From Adiantum capillus-veneris (Eukaryota; Streptophyta; Polypodiopsida; Polypodiales; Pteridaceae), in contig CM043966.1 in NCBI GenBank assembly GCA_014529385.2, forward strand, positions 103,737,087 to 103,801,086: DNA of 64,000 nucleotides, written 5' to 3'. How positions within the stretch are numbered: the stretch's first letter is position 1; each line of letters opens with the position of its first letter. The notes beneath the pieces were generated by a model. That model was not told the origin of the DNA. It searched no databases and saw nothing but the letters and a program-made list of their open reading frames with translations. The translations under genes and the position numbers were made by a program. Of the stretch, positions 34,197 to 45,179 are shown in pieces.

Positions 34197-34871
34197 TGTT
34201 GGGAAAAGAGGGGGAGATCGACCGCTTAAAGTACTCAACATAAGCTTTCAAGCCATCACCATCAAACTGTCCACCTCTTCTTCCAATTTCCAAGCACACA
34301 CACTCACCTAGACTATGACACACACACACAGTAAAGAGAGAATTGATATAGACAAGCTTGTAAGGAGGTGTAAGAGATGTGTAAGAGATGGAGACTAGAT
34401 TAGAGAGTACACAACAAAATAACCATAGCTTAAGAGAGTAGAGAAGAGAATCTGCAAGAGAAAGGCCTAAATCTAGCCCCAAACTCCACGGAACCTCTCT
34501 TGTGGAGTTGGTATTTAATATATTACTTTGAGTTTAAGGTGCCAAACATTGAGGCCCCTCTTTTACAACCACTTTACTTTTGCAAATGAGTGAAGCTCAT
34601 TAGTTCTTGCATGACCCATAAGGGGAGTTCCCACTACAACTATTTACAGAGCCATAGTGGCTTATTGAAATGATGTTCTAAGATACTGTGAAAATATAAA
34701 ATGGCCAAGAGTAATTGCCGTCGCCTCTTCATCAACTCCCCACATTCCACTCTACAAAATCATCATCAACTCAATTAGTAAAATAAATAGACAGCACATA
34801 ATTAACCATTACGCCCAGCTATCCCAATTGCAGTTAACCACTACAACAGGAGGGTGCCCAGTCTCCTAACA
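34197..34871 (-). repeat. Gypsy 3' LTR
   Basis: 675 bp. Followed on the + strand by TCCCTCCCACCAGGG, the reverse of the polypurine tract (34872-34887). Confidence 0.94.
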
Positions 34872-34919
34872 TCCCTCCCACCAGGGATAGCAACTATCCT
34901 CAGTTGCTCAATAGAGAAA

Positions 34920-36854
34920 TCAACTGGACCGTGAGTGATGGAAAGTGTGGAGAAGGTTGGGAAAGTTGCGAAAAAACTTTTCAGGCATCCATTTGGCATC
35001 CTCTCTAGGGTGGCCCTTGAAAGTCAAAAGGTAACGGTTATAAACCATTCCAGTGCGTGTAGTGGTGGTCTCATGGTCAACTATTTTGTCAGGGATGAGT
35101 TGCTCTTCTTGGTCTACAAGTGAAGGTGGGTCTTCGTAAATGTGGTGTGTAGGTAGGGGTCCTCTGAATGGTCGTAAAAGACTAATGTGAAATGCATTGT
35201 GAATGTGCCAATGTGCAGGTAATTCTAAACGAAAAGAAACATCATTAATGACAGCTGAAATTTTGAAAGGTCCATAAAAACGAGGAGCAAGCTTAACAAA
35301 GACATTAGTATCAACACTTTTGATCCTTCGTTTTTCGATGCGAAGTAAAACATGATCACCTTCTTTGAATTGGTGTGCCTTGCGGTGCTTGTTAGCATGC
35401 TTGGTGTAAAGTTCTTGTGAGTGTTTAATGGCAGAATGCACACTTGCATAAATAGCATGAAAGTCAGTAGTGAAATCATCAGCGGCAGGCACAACATTAG
35501 AAAGACGTGAAGTAGGAGTAGGAAGTGAGTGACCGTATACAATTTCAAAGGGAGATTTATCCGTGGCAGTGTGAGTGTTGTTGTTGTATGCAAATTGCAA
35601 AATATGTAGGTAGTCATCCCATTTCTTAGGTTGAGAGGAAACATAAGCCTTCAACAAGTCAATAATAGTGCGGTTGGTGACTTCGGTTTGACCATTGGAT
35701 TCAGGATGGAATGTAGAAGTGAAGTCAAGTGTAGTGCCAAGATTTTCAAACACAGTAATCCAAAAAGCACTACAAAATTTTGAATCTCGATCAGAAATAA
35801 TCACTTTAGGCAAACCATGATGTGGGAAAACAGTCTTAAGAAACAAAAGTGCAGCTTGATGTGCTGTGAGTGTTTTCTTACATGGAACGAAGTACGCTTG
35901 TTTAGAGAAACGATCAATAATAGTCCATATCATGTCATGTTTGTGCATTGTGAGTGGGAAACCAGTAACAAAATCCATTGAAATATGTTCCCAAGGTCTT
36001 TCAGGAATGGGGAGAGGGTGTAAAAGTCCCAATTTCTTACCTGTAGCTGCTTTGATTTTTTGACAAATCAAACAAGTTGACACATACTGTTTAGCATCCA
36101 TTCTCATAGTAGGCCAATAGAAATCACGACATAAATTTTGAAAAGTTGCAGCAAATCCTCTATGTCCAGCATAAGGTGGTTTGTGTAATTCTTCAATAAT
36201 TAATGTACGAAAAGATTTAGTCACACACAATTTTTGTTTGAAATAAAGGAAGTTTTCTTGAATAGTGTATTCGAGAAATGTGTGTACAGAATTGTCAAGC
36301 ATGTGCAACCATGTCGTTTTGAAGTCATCTTCATGTGCATAAGTGTCAGGCATAGTGTCAAATGAAGTTCCCGTAATGGTTGATAGATGATTAAGTGAGG
36401 GTCTTCTACTCAAGGCATCAGCTACAACGTTTTCTTTACCAGGCTGGTATTGAATGTTGGGCTGAAAACTTTGAATAAAAGGGGCCCACTTAATATGTCT
36501 ATCATCTATTAAAGGCTGAAAAAGTAAATATTTGATACTTTTTTGATCAGTTTTAATGATCAAGTCAGTACCCATTACATAGTGTTTCCAGATTTTCAAT
36601 GCATGTACCACAGCAGTCAATTCTTTATCATAAGTACTGAACTTTATTTCAGACGGTTTGAATTTACGACTTTCGAAAGCAATGGGATGGTTATCTTGCA
36701 TAAGGACTGCACCGATACCTTTCCCACTAGCATCAGTGACTACCATAAAGAATGGTCGTTCAAAATCAGGCAATTGCAATACAGGTGCATTAGTCAAAGC
36801 ATGTTTAAGTGCATTAAATGAGCTTTCTTGCAAATCAGTCCATTCATAAGGCGT
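34920..36854 (-). pseudogene. Gypsy RNase H, integrase and chromodomain
   Basis: One open minus-strand frame of about 645 codons, entering from the nested element's edge at 36854. In order: TPYEWTD connection; RNase H with FFMVVTDASGKGIGAVLMQ and FSTYDKELTAVVHALKIW; zinc-binding H-H-C-C with CLICQKIKAATGKK; integrase core with HISMDFVTGFPL, KVIISDRDSKFCSAFW and FHPESNGQTEVTNR, so D, D and E are all kept. The C-terminal domain has FKEGDHVLLRIE. A chromodomain-like end reads IPDKIVDHE...RYLLTFKGHPREDAKW, which in chromoviruses directs insertion to particular chromatin. Intact in itself, but cut off from RT by the nested insertion. Confidence 0.92.
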
Positions 36855-37792
36855 TGTCAGGAGTTTTTTGGAGCAAGGGATTGCGCATATGTACATACCC
36901 ATGCATGGTGCATCGATATAAAGGATTGCCCATTTTCCAGAGCCAGGTGGTTACGTGGGGCCCACATGTGTACAGGTAGGACAAGGTGTACATAGTGCAT
37001 CGATTTTCACTATTACCAGTAGCACTGTGTTTTTCTACAATAACGAGGAGTTTATAGCGTGTAAAACTTCTCGAGGAAGCTATCCGCGGGCTGACGACAT
37101 GAGGTAAGCAGGTGCGTCAGATGGCATCTAGTGGCGTCGGGAGGGTGAACGAGGTCAATATTTGCACGCAGATGAGGACGGACACAACGTGGGTGTTTTC
37201 TTGTGAGAGTTGCGCGGAAAGGTCATCATGAGGACCACTTTTTGGGGCCACTTCACGTGGTGGCGAGATGCATTATTGGAAAAAAGCTAAGTGCCAGGTG
37301 TGCGAATGATGCAAAAAGGGGACAACTATGCACTGCGAGGTCAGTTTTTGGCCTGTTCGGGGTCCGTTTGAGGTCATCTAAAAAGCCAAGGGTGACCAAG
37401 TAATAAAGCTAAGTGTGGGAACTGAAAAACAAGAGAGAAGACCAGAAAAAATGTGGAGAAGAGAGGAGGAACAGCCGCAGGTGTGCTTTTTTGGGTTTTT
37501 GGAGCCTGTTTTGGCCGTAAACTGCTCATCCGATGTCGGATTTGAGCACTTTGACATTGTAGACTGGGGTTTTGGGCCGTTCCGGACGCGATGGCGCTGT
37601 CCATTTTGCCAAATTCCTCAATATTTTTCTGCTGTTTTTCTGTGTAATCTTCTCCGGTGAGTGAAGCTTCTTCTCCAATTTGTGATTGTATGTGGTATCT
37701 TTTACCCATATTGTGTGAGCTGTTTGCCCCATTGGTGTTGGCCCAAGCTCATTTGTATCTAAACATCAAAAGTTCTCCTCTTTTGAGCTGAG

Positions 37793-37840
<48 letters not shown>

Positions 37841-38015
37841 TGTGTGGAGTGGGCAAGTGGATAGTCTCTCTCCTCTCACTCCAGAGGTGTGTTCCCTGTC
37901 TCGGCCAGGTGTGTTGTCTAAGCCGAGTGGTGCCCCATAGTGTGTGTGTGTATCTTTCCAAGAGTGTGTGTCGGGTCGTTATAGAGGCGCTGTGTGTGTT
38001 TTCATCCCGCTCACA
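36855..38015 (+). repeat. 5' LTR of the gag-only element
   Basis: 1161 bp. Contains a (TG)n microsatellite at about 37797-37838 and an AATAAAGC-type AT stretch near 37402. Pairs with 41445-42610. Confidence 0.94.
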
Positions 38016-39039
38016 TTCTTTTGGCGCCCCCACGGAGGATCTTCTTCGAGTACCTTCTGCTTCGAGCTTCAAGCTTCGAAATTCGGGATTACAAGTTGCA
38101 GGTTGCAGATTACAGATGACAGGTTACAGGTTACAGGTTATAGGCAGAGGTACAGGTACAGGTGATTCACACAGGTACAGGTAGCTGGAGTACAGTGATA
38201 TACTAGCAGTGATGTCACTTGCAGTTGTTGTGGGAATGCATCACTTGGCGCCTATTTGAGCGCATTGTCTGCTGGATTGTACGTTACTTGTGGAAACTGC
38301 CATTGTACGCATTTGTGGAGCCATACTTGGTTGTATTTGGCAGTCCAAGCCATTTCTGAGACTTGGTCTGGAAGATAGTCATTTCTGAGACTTGACTATA
38401 TGCGATTTGCATTAGCCTTCATGTGAGGGTCGATAGCGTGAGGTTTTTATTGAGCTGGAGGATTCTCAAATGTGGAGATCCTTTCGGTGATACAGGTAGC
38501 TGGAGAACCCTTTTTGTGACCTCGCCATAGGCTATGTACTAGTGAGTCCTACTTGATGCTCGGGTTCTATTGTTGACAGTTTATGCATACATAGACAGTC
38601 TATATTTTGGGTTCCTACTGCTCTACTTCTGGGGAAACTCTGTCGAAATTTTCCCAAGTTATGATGGCTGGTTTTTTGGTATTTTGAGCCATTTATGCTG
38701 TTAAGCTGCTGAAATTTTGGCAAAATCAGAGGTTGAGTCAGGTGTGCCTTCTTGGGAGCTTCATGGTTGGCTTTAATGGATGATCAAAATGGCCCTCAGT
38801 TCACTCCTTTTCATTTAACTCAAAGAATTCAGATTAATGTTCATGTGTCCAGGAAGATCTTTTTCCAACAGCGCATAGTCTTTATGTTTGGGCCAAGAAG
38901 ATTACGAGAGATCTTGGAATGTCCTTTGCCTGTTGTCATTCCGATGATTAACTATGAAAACTCATTTGATGTGCATGTGTTTGTCCTTATCTAAAGTTGA
39001 GCTCCATTGAAGTTTCTGGGGATTGGGTAGTGAAAAGTT
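38016..39039 (+). other. Leader of the gag-only element, with a short tandem repeat
   Basis: About 1 kb non-coding. At about 38083-38183 a 7- to 8-bp motif (TTACAGG/GTACAGG) is repeated a dozen times with variation. A related sentence-like duplication (TTTCTGAGACTTG) occurs near 38353 and 38390. A short frame at 38752-38994 has no recognised domain. Confidence 0.6.
38022..38035 (+). promoter_or_regulatory. Primer-binding site, TGGCGCC type
   Basis: TGGCGCCCCCACGG, six bases inside the 5' LTR. It differs from the initiator-Met site used by the host gypsy, so a different tRNA primes this element; which tRNA I cannot say. Confidence 0.65.
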
Positions 39040-41391
39040 TTGGGTTCTTGCACGTGTGTTCGAAGGGGTTCTCAAAGCATCATAATTTGGGTAGCCATGG
39101 CTTTCTCTTATCCGGAGTTTCATGGAAGAAGTGATGAAGATGTGGAAGAATTTTTGGAAAAGATGGAGGTTGCCTGCATTAGCAACCAGATTCATGACCC
39201 TACGCAAATGTTACGCCTTCTCCAAATTTGTTTGAAGAGTGATGCACGAGTTTGGTCTAAAGCATTTGAAGAGGAGTTGTGTGTGGCTGATCCACCTGTA
39301 AGGTTGAGTTGGGACAATCTACGACATGGGTTGGAAGTGGAGTTTGTGAAGATAGAAGGTCCTGACAAGGTGTGGCAAGAAGTACAGGCTTTGGTGCAAA
39401 AGGAAGGTGAGCCAGTAGATGCGTACATACGTAAGTTTTCATTGGCATGGGAGCGAATGTGCAAGGCTTTAGCACCACAGGTACCCCCTCCTAACATGAT
39501 GAAGAAGGACAGGTTCTTGGTTGGTCTTTGGGAGAATATACGTTGGAGAGTGGAGCTAAAGAAGCCTAGGACATATGAGGATGCACTAGAGGTAGCGAGG
39601 AATAAAGAGTGGAAGCTGAGGAAAATGAGCCAGTTAGGGGTGGAGTCTTTGCCAATGAGGTCTGAATTTCAGCCTATAGAGTCTTTACAAGGGCGCATGT
39701 CAGGGGTTCATCATGAACCAGTAGTTCCTGTTACTACTCAGGTTATGCCAGCAGTGGTCACTACAGCAGGGCAAGATGATGGGCTAAGGCAAGACATGAG
39801 GCAAATAGTAGATTTGATGAAGAATCTCAGCCTAAACATGCTAGGTCAAGTGGGAAATAATCGAGGTCGAGGGAGGTTTGCAAATCAGCAAGGAGGTGAA
39901 GAAAGGCCTAGGAATGGTGTTGGACAAAGCAATGGTAGGTTTTGGAGGCAGACGCCCACATGTTATAATTGTGGAGAGTTGGGTCACATCAGCCCGCAAT
40001 GTGATAAGCCACCAAGGATGGGGGGAGACATGTATCCATTGCCAAGACAGGTGCTAACTAGGTCAAATGATTATGGCATCGAAATTAAGGGAGACGAAGG
40101 AACCAGTGGACTGACCCAGGAGGAAAAGGGAAAGACAAAAGTGCTAAGTGTAGTCACCTTGGAGAAGGCATCAAAGCTAGAGGATACATTAGTGATGCCT
40201 ATTGGGAAGAGGACCACAGAGAATAAGGAAGGAAGAAGTGCCCCAGGTCCTAGTAAGAAGAAAGGAAAGAGCCATGAAGGCGAGGATGTCAAGGCCAAGA
40301 GGAAAAGGAGAGCTCGTCGAAAGTTTCATGTTTCAGATTTTCCACTAGGGGATGGGCAATTAAGCTATGACTTGAGGGAGGATCTGACGAGCAGGAAGGC
40401 AGATGTTACTTTTGGGCAGCTTATAGAGATGGTGCCTAAGCTAAAGCGACAGTGGAAGAGGATGGTTAACCCAATGGAGAAAGAGCCAGAGAGAGGTTCA
40501 GTGAAGGTGTTGGCAATGGAGGAGCTACCAGACATTTGTCCAATAGTAGATGTGTGGCATAAAAGGAAAAATTTAGGACAAGGTTATGTGGATGGCGGAG
40601 CCCAAATATGCGTCATAACACACTCATGCGTTGAGAAGATGGGTCTCACAGTGGCTGGGGTGTCAGGTTTTCAGATCAGATTGGCAAACCATCAAAAAGT
40701 AAAATGCTTGGGTGTTGTAAAGAGCTTAGAAGTGGAGGCATATGATGCAAAGGCAGTGGTTGATTTTCATGTGATGCCAGCAGGGTTGGGAGCATATCCT
40801 ATTATACTGGGCAGACCATGGTTATGTGCAGTGGGAGCTGTTCAAGATTGGCGACATGGTACGATTAGCCTCTATGGAAAGACAGGTACCAAGAAGCTTT
40901 ATAATATTGACACAAGGAAACGATTAGAGGAGCTTTATGAAGATGAGGATGAGTCTAGTGATGAAGACTCTTCCACGGTGACAGATGAGGACAGTGATAG
41001 CACTACCAGCAATGATGAGGATGCTGATGTTGCATTTCTTTTGATGGATAAAGAAATCCAGGAGTATGGTTTAGTTGCATTTGAGGTTGAGGATGAAAGT
41101 GAAGGGCCTTATGAAGTGATTGAAGGGCTGATGCAAACCAAGGTTGAGTTTTCAAAGAAGCAGGAATTGATGACACAAATGATCAGTGGAGACCTCTCGG
41201 CTATGGAGAAGGAGATATATTTGCACATGCAAGTCTATGCCAAAGTAATTGATGATTTTCTTGATGGGAGGTTGATAAATGGCATCTCTACAGGTTTTCC
41301 TTGGGAACCAGGTGAAAGTTTGATTAAGCTTTTGATGCAAGGAATGCCAAGTGTTTTTGTGTGGGATCCAGGTGGAATGAGCATCTACTAG
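39040..41391 (+). CDS. Gag-protease polyprotein of a non-autonomous LTR element
   Basis: 783 codons, no internal stop. The true start may be the Met at 39097 (MAFSYPEFHGRSDEDVEEFL), because homology-like gag text begins there. Gag core follows (LLQICLKSDARVWSKAFEEE, AYIRKFSLAWERMCK). A CCHC knuckle (CYNCGELGHISPQC) lies near residue 308, then a basic linker. The retropepsin domain has YVDGGAQICVI near residue 517 and IILGRPWL near 587. An acidic tract spans roughly 629-668. The C-terminus carries PWEPGE and WDPGG 21 residues apart. Role: particle formation and self-processing, with pol supplied in trans. The frame stops 53 bp before the 3' LTR, so no pol frame was ever present in this copy. 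Confidence 0.9.
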   Translation: MGSCTCVRRGSQSIIIWVAMAFSYPEFHGRSDEDVEEFLEKMEVACISNQIHDPTQMLRLLQICLKSDARVWSKAFEEELCVADPPVRLSWDNLRHGLEVEFVKIEGPDKVWQEVQALVQKEGEPVDAYIRKFSLAWERMCKALAPQVPPPNMMKKDRFLVGLWENIRWRVELKKPRTYEDALEVARNKEWKLRKMSQLGVESLPMRSEFQPIESLQGRMSGVHHEPVVPVTTQVMPAVVTTAGQDDGLRQDMRQIVDLMKNLSLNMLGQVGNNRGRGRFANQQGGEERPRNGVGQSNGRFWRQTPTCYNCGELGHISPQCDKPPRMGGDMYPLPRQVLTRSNDYGIEIKGDEGTSGLTQEEKGKTKVLSVVTLEKASKLEDTLVMPIGKRTTENKEGRSAPGPSKKKGKSHEGEDVKAKRKRRARRKFHVSDFPLGDGQLSYDLREDLTSRKADVTFGQLIEMVPKLKRQWKRMVNPMEKEPERGSVKVLAMEELPDICPIVDVWHKRKNLGQGYVDGGAQICVITHSCVEKMGLTVAGVSGFQIRLANHQKVKCLGVVKSLEVEAYDAKAVVDFHVMPAGLGAYPIILGRPWLCAVGAVQDWRHGTISLYGKTGTKKLYNIDTRKRLEELYEDEDESSDEDSSTVTDEDSDSTTSNDEDADVAFLLMDKEIQEYGLVAFEVEDESEGPYEVIEGLMQTKVEFSKKQELMTQMISGDLSAMEKEIYLHMQVYAKVIDDFLDGRLINGISTGFPWEPGESLIKLLMQGMPSVFVWDPGGMSIY

Positions 41392-41423
41392 TGTTGCTGC
41401 TGTTGAGCATGAATGCTCTAGCA

Positions 41424-41440
41424 GGCTAGGGGGTGGGCAA
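41424..41440 (+). promoter_or_regulatory. Polypurine tract of the gag-only element
   Basis: GGCTAGGGGGTGGGCAA, four bases before the 3' LTR. Confidence 0.75.
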
Positions 41441-41444
41441 ATTA

Positions 41445-42381
41445 TGTCAGGAGTTTTTTGGAGCAAGGGATTGCACATATGTACATACCCATGCATGGTG
41501 CATCGAATAAAGGATTGCCCATTTTCCAGAGCCAGGTGGTTACGTGGGGCCCACATGTGTACAGGTAGGACAAGGTGTACATAGTGCATCGATTTTCACT
41601 ATTACCAGTACCACTGTGTTTTTCTACAATAACGAGGAGTTTATAGCGTGTAAAACTTCTCGAGAAAGCTATCCGCGGGCCGACGACATGAGGTAAGCAG
41701 GTGCGTCAGATAGCATCTAGTGGCGTCAGGAGGGTGAACGAGGTCAATATTTGCACGCAGATGAGGACGGACACAACGTGGGTGTTTTCTTGTGAGAGTT
41801 GCGCGGAAAGGTCATCATTAGGACCACTTTTTGGGGCCACTTCACGTGGTGGCGAGATGCATTATTGGAAAAAAGCTAAGTGCCAGGTGTGCGAACGATG
41901 CAAAAAGGGGACAACTATGCACTGCGAGGTCAGTTTTTGGCCTGTTCGGGGTCAGTTTGAGGTCATCTAAAAGGCCAAGGGTGACCAAGTAATAAAGCTA
42001 AGTGTGGGAACTGAAAAACAAGAGAGAAGACCAGAAAAAACGTGGAGAAGAGAGGAGGAACAGCCGCAGGTGTGCTTTTTTGGGTTTTTGGAGCCTGTTT
42101 TGGCCGTAAACTGCTCATCCGATGTCGGATTTGAGCACTTTGACATTGTAGACTGGGGTTTTGGGCCGTTCCGGACGCGATGGCGCTGTCCATTTTGCCA
42201 AATTCCTCAATATTTTTCTGCTGTTTTTCTGTGTAATCTTCTCCGGTGAGTGAAGCTTCTTCTCCAATTTGTGATTGTATGTGGTATCTTTTACCCATAT
42301 TGTGTGAGCTGTTTGCCCCATTGGTGTTGGCCCAAGCTCATTTGTATCTAAACATCAAAAGTTCTCCTCTTTTGAGCTGAG

Positions 42382-42435
<54 letters not shown>

Positions 42436-42610
42436 TGTGTGGAGTGGGCAAGTGGATAGTCTCTCTCCTCTCACTCCAGAGGTGTGTTCCCTGTCTCGGC
42501 CAGGTGTGTTGTCTAAGCCGAGTGGTGCCCCATAGTGTGTGTGTGTATCTTCCCAAGAGTGTGTGTCGGGTCGTTATAGAGGCGCTGTGTGTGTTTTCAT
42601 CCCGCTCACA
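41445..42610 (+). repeat. 3' LTR of the gag-only element
   Basis: 1166 bp; its (TG)n tract is three dinucleotides longer than in the 5' LTR, and it lacks one base near 41506. Followed by the GCGT target duplication. Confidence 0.94.
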
Positions 42611-44672
42611 GCGTGTTTTACTTCAACAAGAGAGTCAAATAATGTGCTTTGTAAGCAAAATTACGAACAAATTTCCTGTAATAGCTGCAAAGACCAAGAA
42701 AAGATCATAGCTCATGCAAGTTTTTGGGTGTAGGCCAGGATTGAATGGCTTCAATTTTCTTTGGATCGACATGAATTCCTTTACCCGATACAATATGTCC
42801 CAAATATTCAATTTCAGATTGGAAAAATGAACTCTTTTTAGGATTCAAATACAATTGATTTTGTGCAAGCAGATCAAATACACGTGTTAAATGTTGCTTA
42901 TGGTCTTCTTCAAATTTACTGAATACCAAAATGTCATCAAAAAATACAATCACAAAATCTTGATGGTCAATGAAAATTCGATTCATCATGCGTGTGAATG
43001 TAGCTGGTGCATTTGTCAAACCAAATGGCATGATAAGAAATTCATAGTGCCCAGTTTGTGTTCTGAAAGCAGTTTTGTAGACATCATGTTCAAACATTTT
43101 GACGTGGTGATATCCTGATTTAAGGTCAATTTTGCTAAAGATGTTTGCCCCTTTCAGTTTGTCTAGTAGATCATCCGCTCTAGGAATAGGAAACCTATTC
43201 TTAATGGTGATCTTGTTTAAAGCCCTGTAGTCGATACACATACGAAAGGTTCCATTTTTCTTCTTGACAAGAAGTACTGGAGCTCCGTATGGTGAACTAC
43301 TAGGTCGGATTAGGCCTCGGTCAAGTAAATCAGTGATTTGAGTTTGTATTTCCCTGTGTGCGGTAGGATTTACACGATAAGGTGCTCTACAAGGAGGTTC
43401 ACTACCCGGTATGATGTCAATTTGGTGGTCTTCTGGGCGTGATGGTGGAATTCTAGGTGGGAGATCATGCATGAAACAATCTTTAAATTGTGAGAGAAAT
43501 TCATCGTGTGTGGAGTTACGTGAAGTTTCAGTTTCAACAGAAATTTGATTTACCAATACTAGATATGTTTTCCCCTGTTTTCGAATTGCTCGTTTGGCTT
43601 GAGTGTGAGAGAGGAGTGGAAATTTTTGATGTGCCAGTGTTGCTTGGAAGGAGAATTTTTTATTATTATGAGTGAGAGACATTGTACGTGTTTTATAATT
43701 AATCAACGGGTCAAATTCATGACGAAATGGCATTCCCAAAATCATATCGAGTCCATGCAATGGTGCTACCAAAAATGTACGTGCTTGTGTGAATTCACCA
43801 ATGCAAACTTCAACAGTGACTTGAGTTTTACAATTAAAACGTTGATTATTAAAAACAGTTTTGACCTTGTGGGGTGATAAAATTTCAGAGAGTGATAGTT
43901 GTTGTGCCAATCGTGTGGAAATGAAATCATGGCTACTACCATCATCTAGCAGAATGGTGACATTTTCACCCTTAACAGTGCCTTGCACTTTAAACAAAGT
44001 GTGAGGAGATATAGGAGTACCTGAGGATGGGTTGTCATCGTTATCATAATCAGGATCATATCCCTCACTGTAGTTAACTTCCACTTCATTGTCGTCGGGT
44101 GTAGCATCTTCGATGAGGTTAAGAGTAGCTCCGTTGGGGCGGTTGTTGTTGAAGGGTTTTTGACTTGAATTCCTGTTGACTCCATTTGAATGGCCATTGG
44201 ATTGACCATTGCCCTTAGCATGACCATTTGGGCACTTATCTGCATTGTGACCATATTGAAAGCATTTAAAACACTTCACCTTTTTGTTACCATTAGAATT
44301 TGGAGGAGAACGCTGGTTGAAAGGATGTTGGTTGCCTCGTTGCTGAGTGTTGTTGTGGTTGTTGCTCGTATGAGGTTGAGCAGTGGCAGGAGGATTGTCA
44401 AATCTTCGTCTTTTGAAAAAGGTACGGCTTTGGTGTTTGCTTCTGTCAGAGTTAGGAGAGAAAGGAGGTCTCTTGTTGCGATTAGTGTTAGCAGGTTGAT
44501 CAGTGTGAGAGGAATGTCCACCTTTCTTCTTTTCTACGTTGAGAGCCAAGTTAATGGCCTTTGACAAAGAATCTGGTTCGAACATATCTACCTCAGCACT
44601 AATTTGTAGTGCCAAGCCTGATATGTACTTTCGCTTCAATTTCCTACGACTAACATGTTCAATAGCTTGCAA
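42611..44672 (-). pseudogene. Gypsy gag C-terminus, protease and reverse transcriptase
   Basis: Minus strand from 44672. Zinc knuckle CFKCFQYGHNADKC; protease with LLDDGSSHDFIS and DMILGMPF; RT with LLVKKKNGTFRMCIDYRALN, FSKIDLKSGYHHV and VIVFFDDILVFSK (the FxDD-type box) near residue 577. It is open to 42705, where a TGA replaces a codon just after LHEL; the frame goes on as SFLGLCSYYRKFV until a TAA close to the nested element at 42610. Both stops look like point mutations. The rest of pol resumes at 36854. Confidence 0.92.
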
Positions 44673-45179
44673 TTGAATTAGATAATTCCAAAAACGGTCA
44701 GTGTAACCCTGTACATCTTCATTTCTACCCTATCGAATTAAATCCCATTGACGTCGTGCTTTAGCTTTGTACTGTGTGGGTAAAAATTGGGGTAAAAACA
44801 CTTTTTTGAATGCATTCCAGGTGCGTGGTCTTCTTCCATGTTGTTTGGTGGCATTCCACCACAATGCAGCGCTGCTAGTGAGATGATTGGATGCACACTT
44901 TACCATTTCACGCTCGGGAAAGTCTTCATCATGAAAGTAGTCATCTAACTGACTAACCCATGCTAGAACCGTGCTAGCATCTTTAGTGCCATCAAAATCT
45001 TTGAAAGTGAAGGCTTTTCTGCTAATTTTGTTTTTCTTGGGTGCCGGTGCAGATTCGGTGCGTGCAGAATGTAATAATTTATCTTCAAGTTCTTGCCTTC
45101 GCATGCGTTCATATGTGAGTGACTGCTGCAAATTTTGAAGTTGCTCTGCAATCGTGGGTGCATGAGGAAGATGTGCCAC
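44673..45179 (-). pseudogene. Gypsy gag N-terminal part
   Basis: Starts MAHLPHAPTIAEQL at 45179; a coiled coil (LTYERMRRQELEDKLL) is followed by the gag core with FDGTKDASTVLAWVSQLDDYF and ALWWNATKQHG. A single TAG at 44727-44729 (after RRQWDLIR) separates it from the rest of gag, which continues in the same frame. Confidence 0.88.

Larger units (their letters stand above)
36855..42610 (+). mobile_element. Non-autonomous LTR element with a gag-protease gene only (TR-GAG-like)
   Basis: LTRs 36855-38015 (1161 bp) and 41445-42610 (1166 bp), TGTCAGG...CTCACA, with about a dozen substitutions plus a TG-tract length change by eye (roughly 1%). Four-base target duplication GCGT at 36851-36854 and 42611-42614; removing the element restores the RT-RNase H frame of the host gypsy. 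Primer-binding site TGGCGCCCCCACGG at 38022-38035 and purine tract at 41424-41440. The 3.4-kb interior has one long ORF (gag plus retropepsin) and no RT, RNase H or integrase, so movement depends on another element's pol. Confidence 0.93.

Noticed and set aside
37798-38184. Cys/Val-rich ORF over the TG tract
   Set aside because: It is a (TG)n translation inside an LTR, and its counterpart in the other LTR differs in length.
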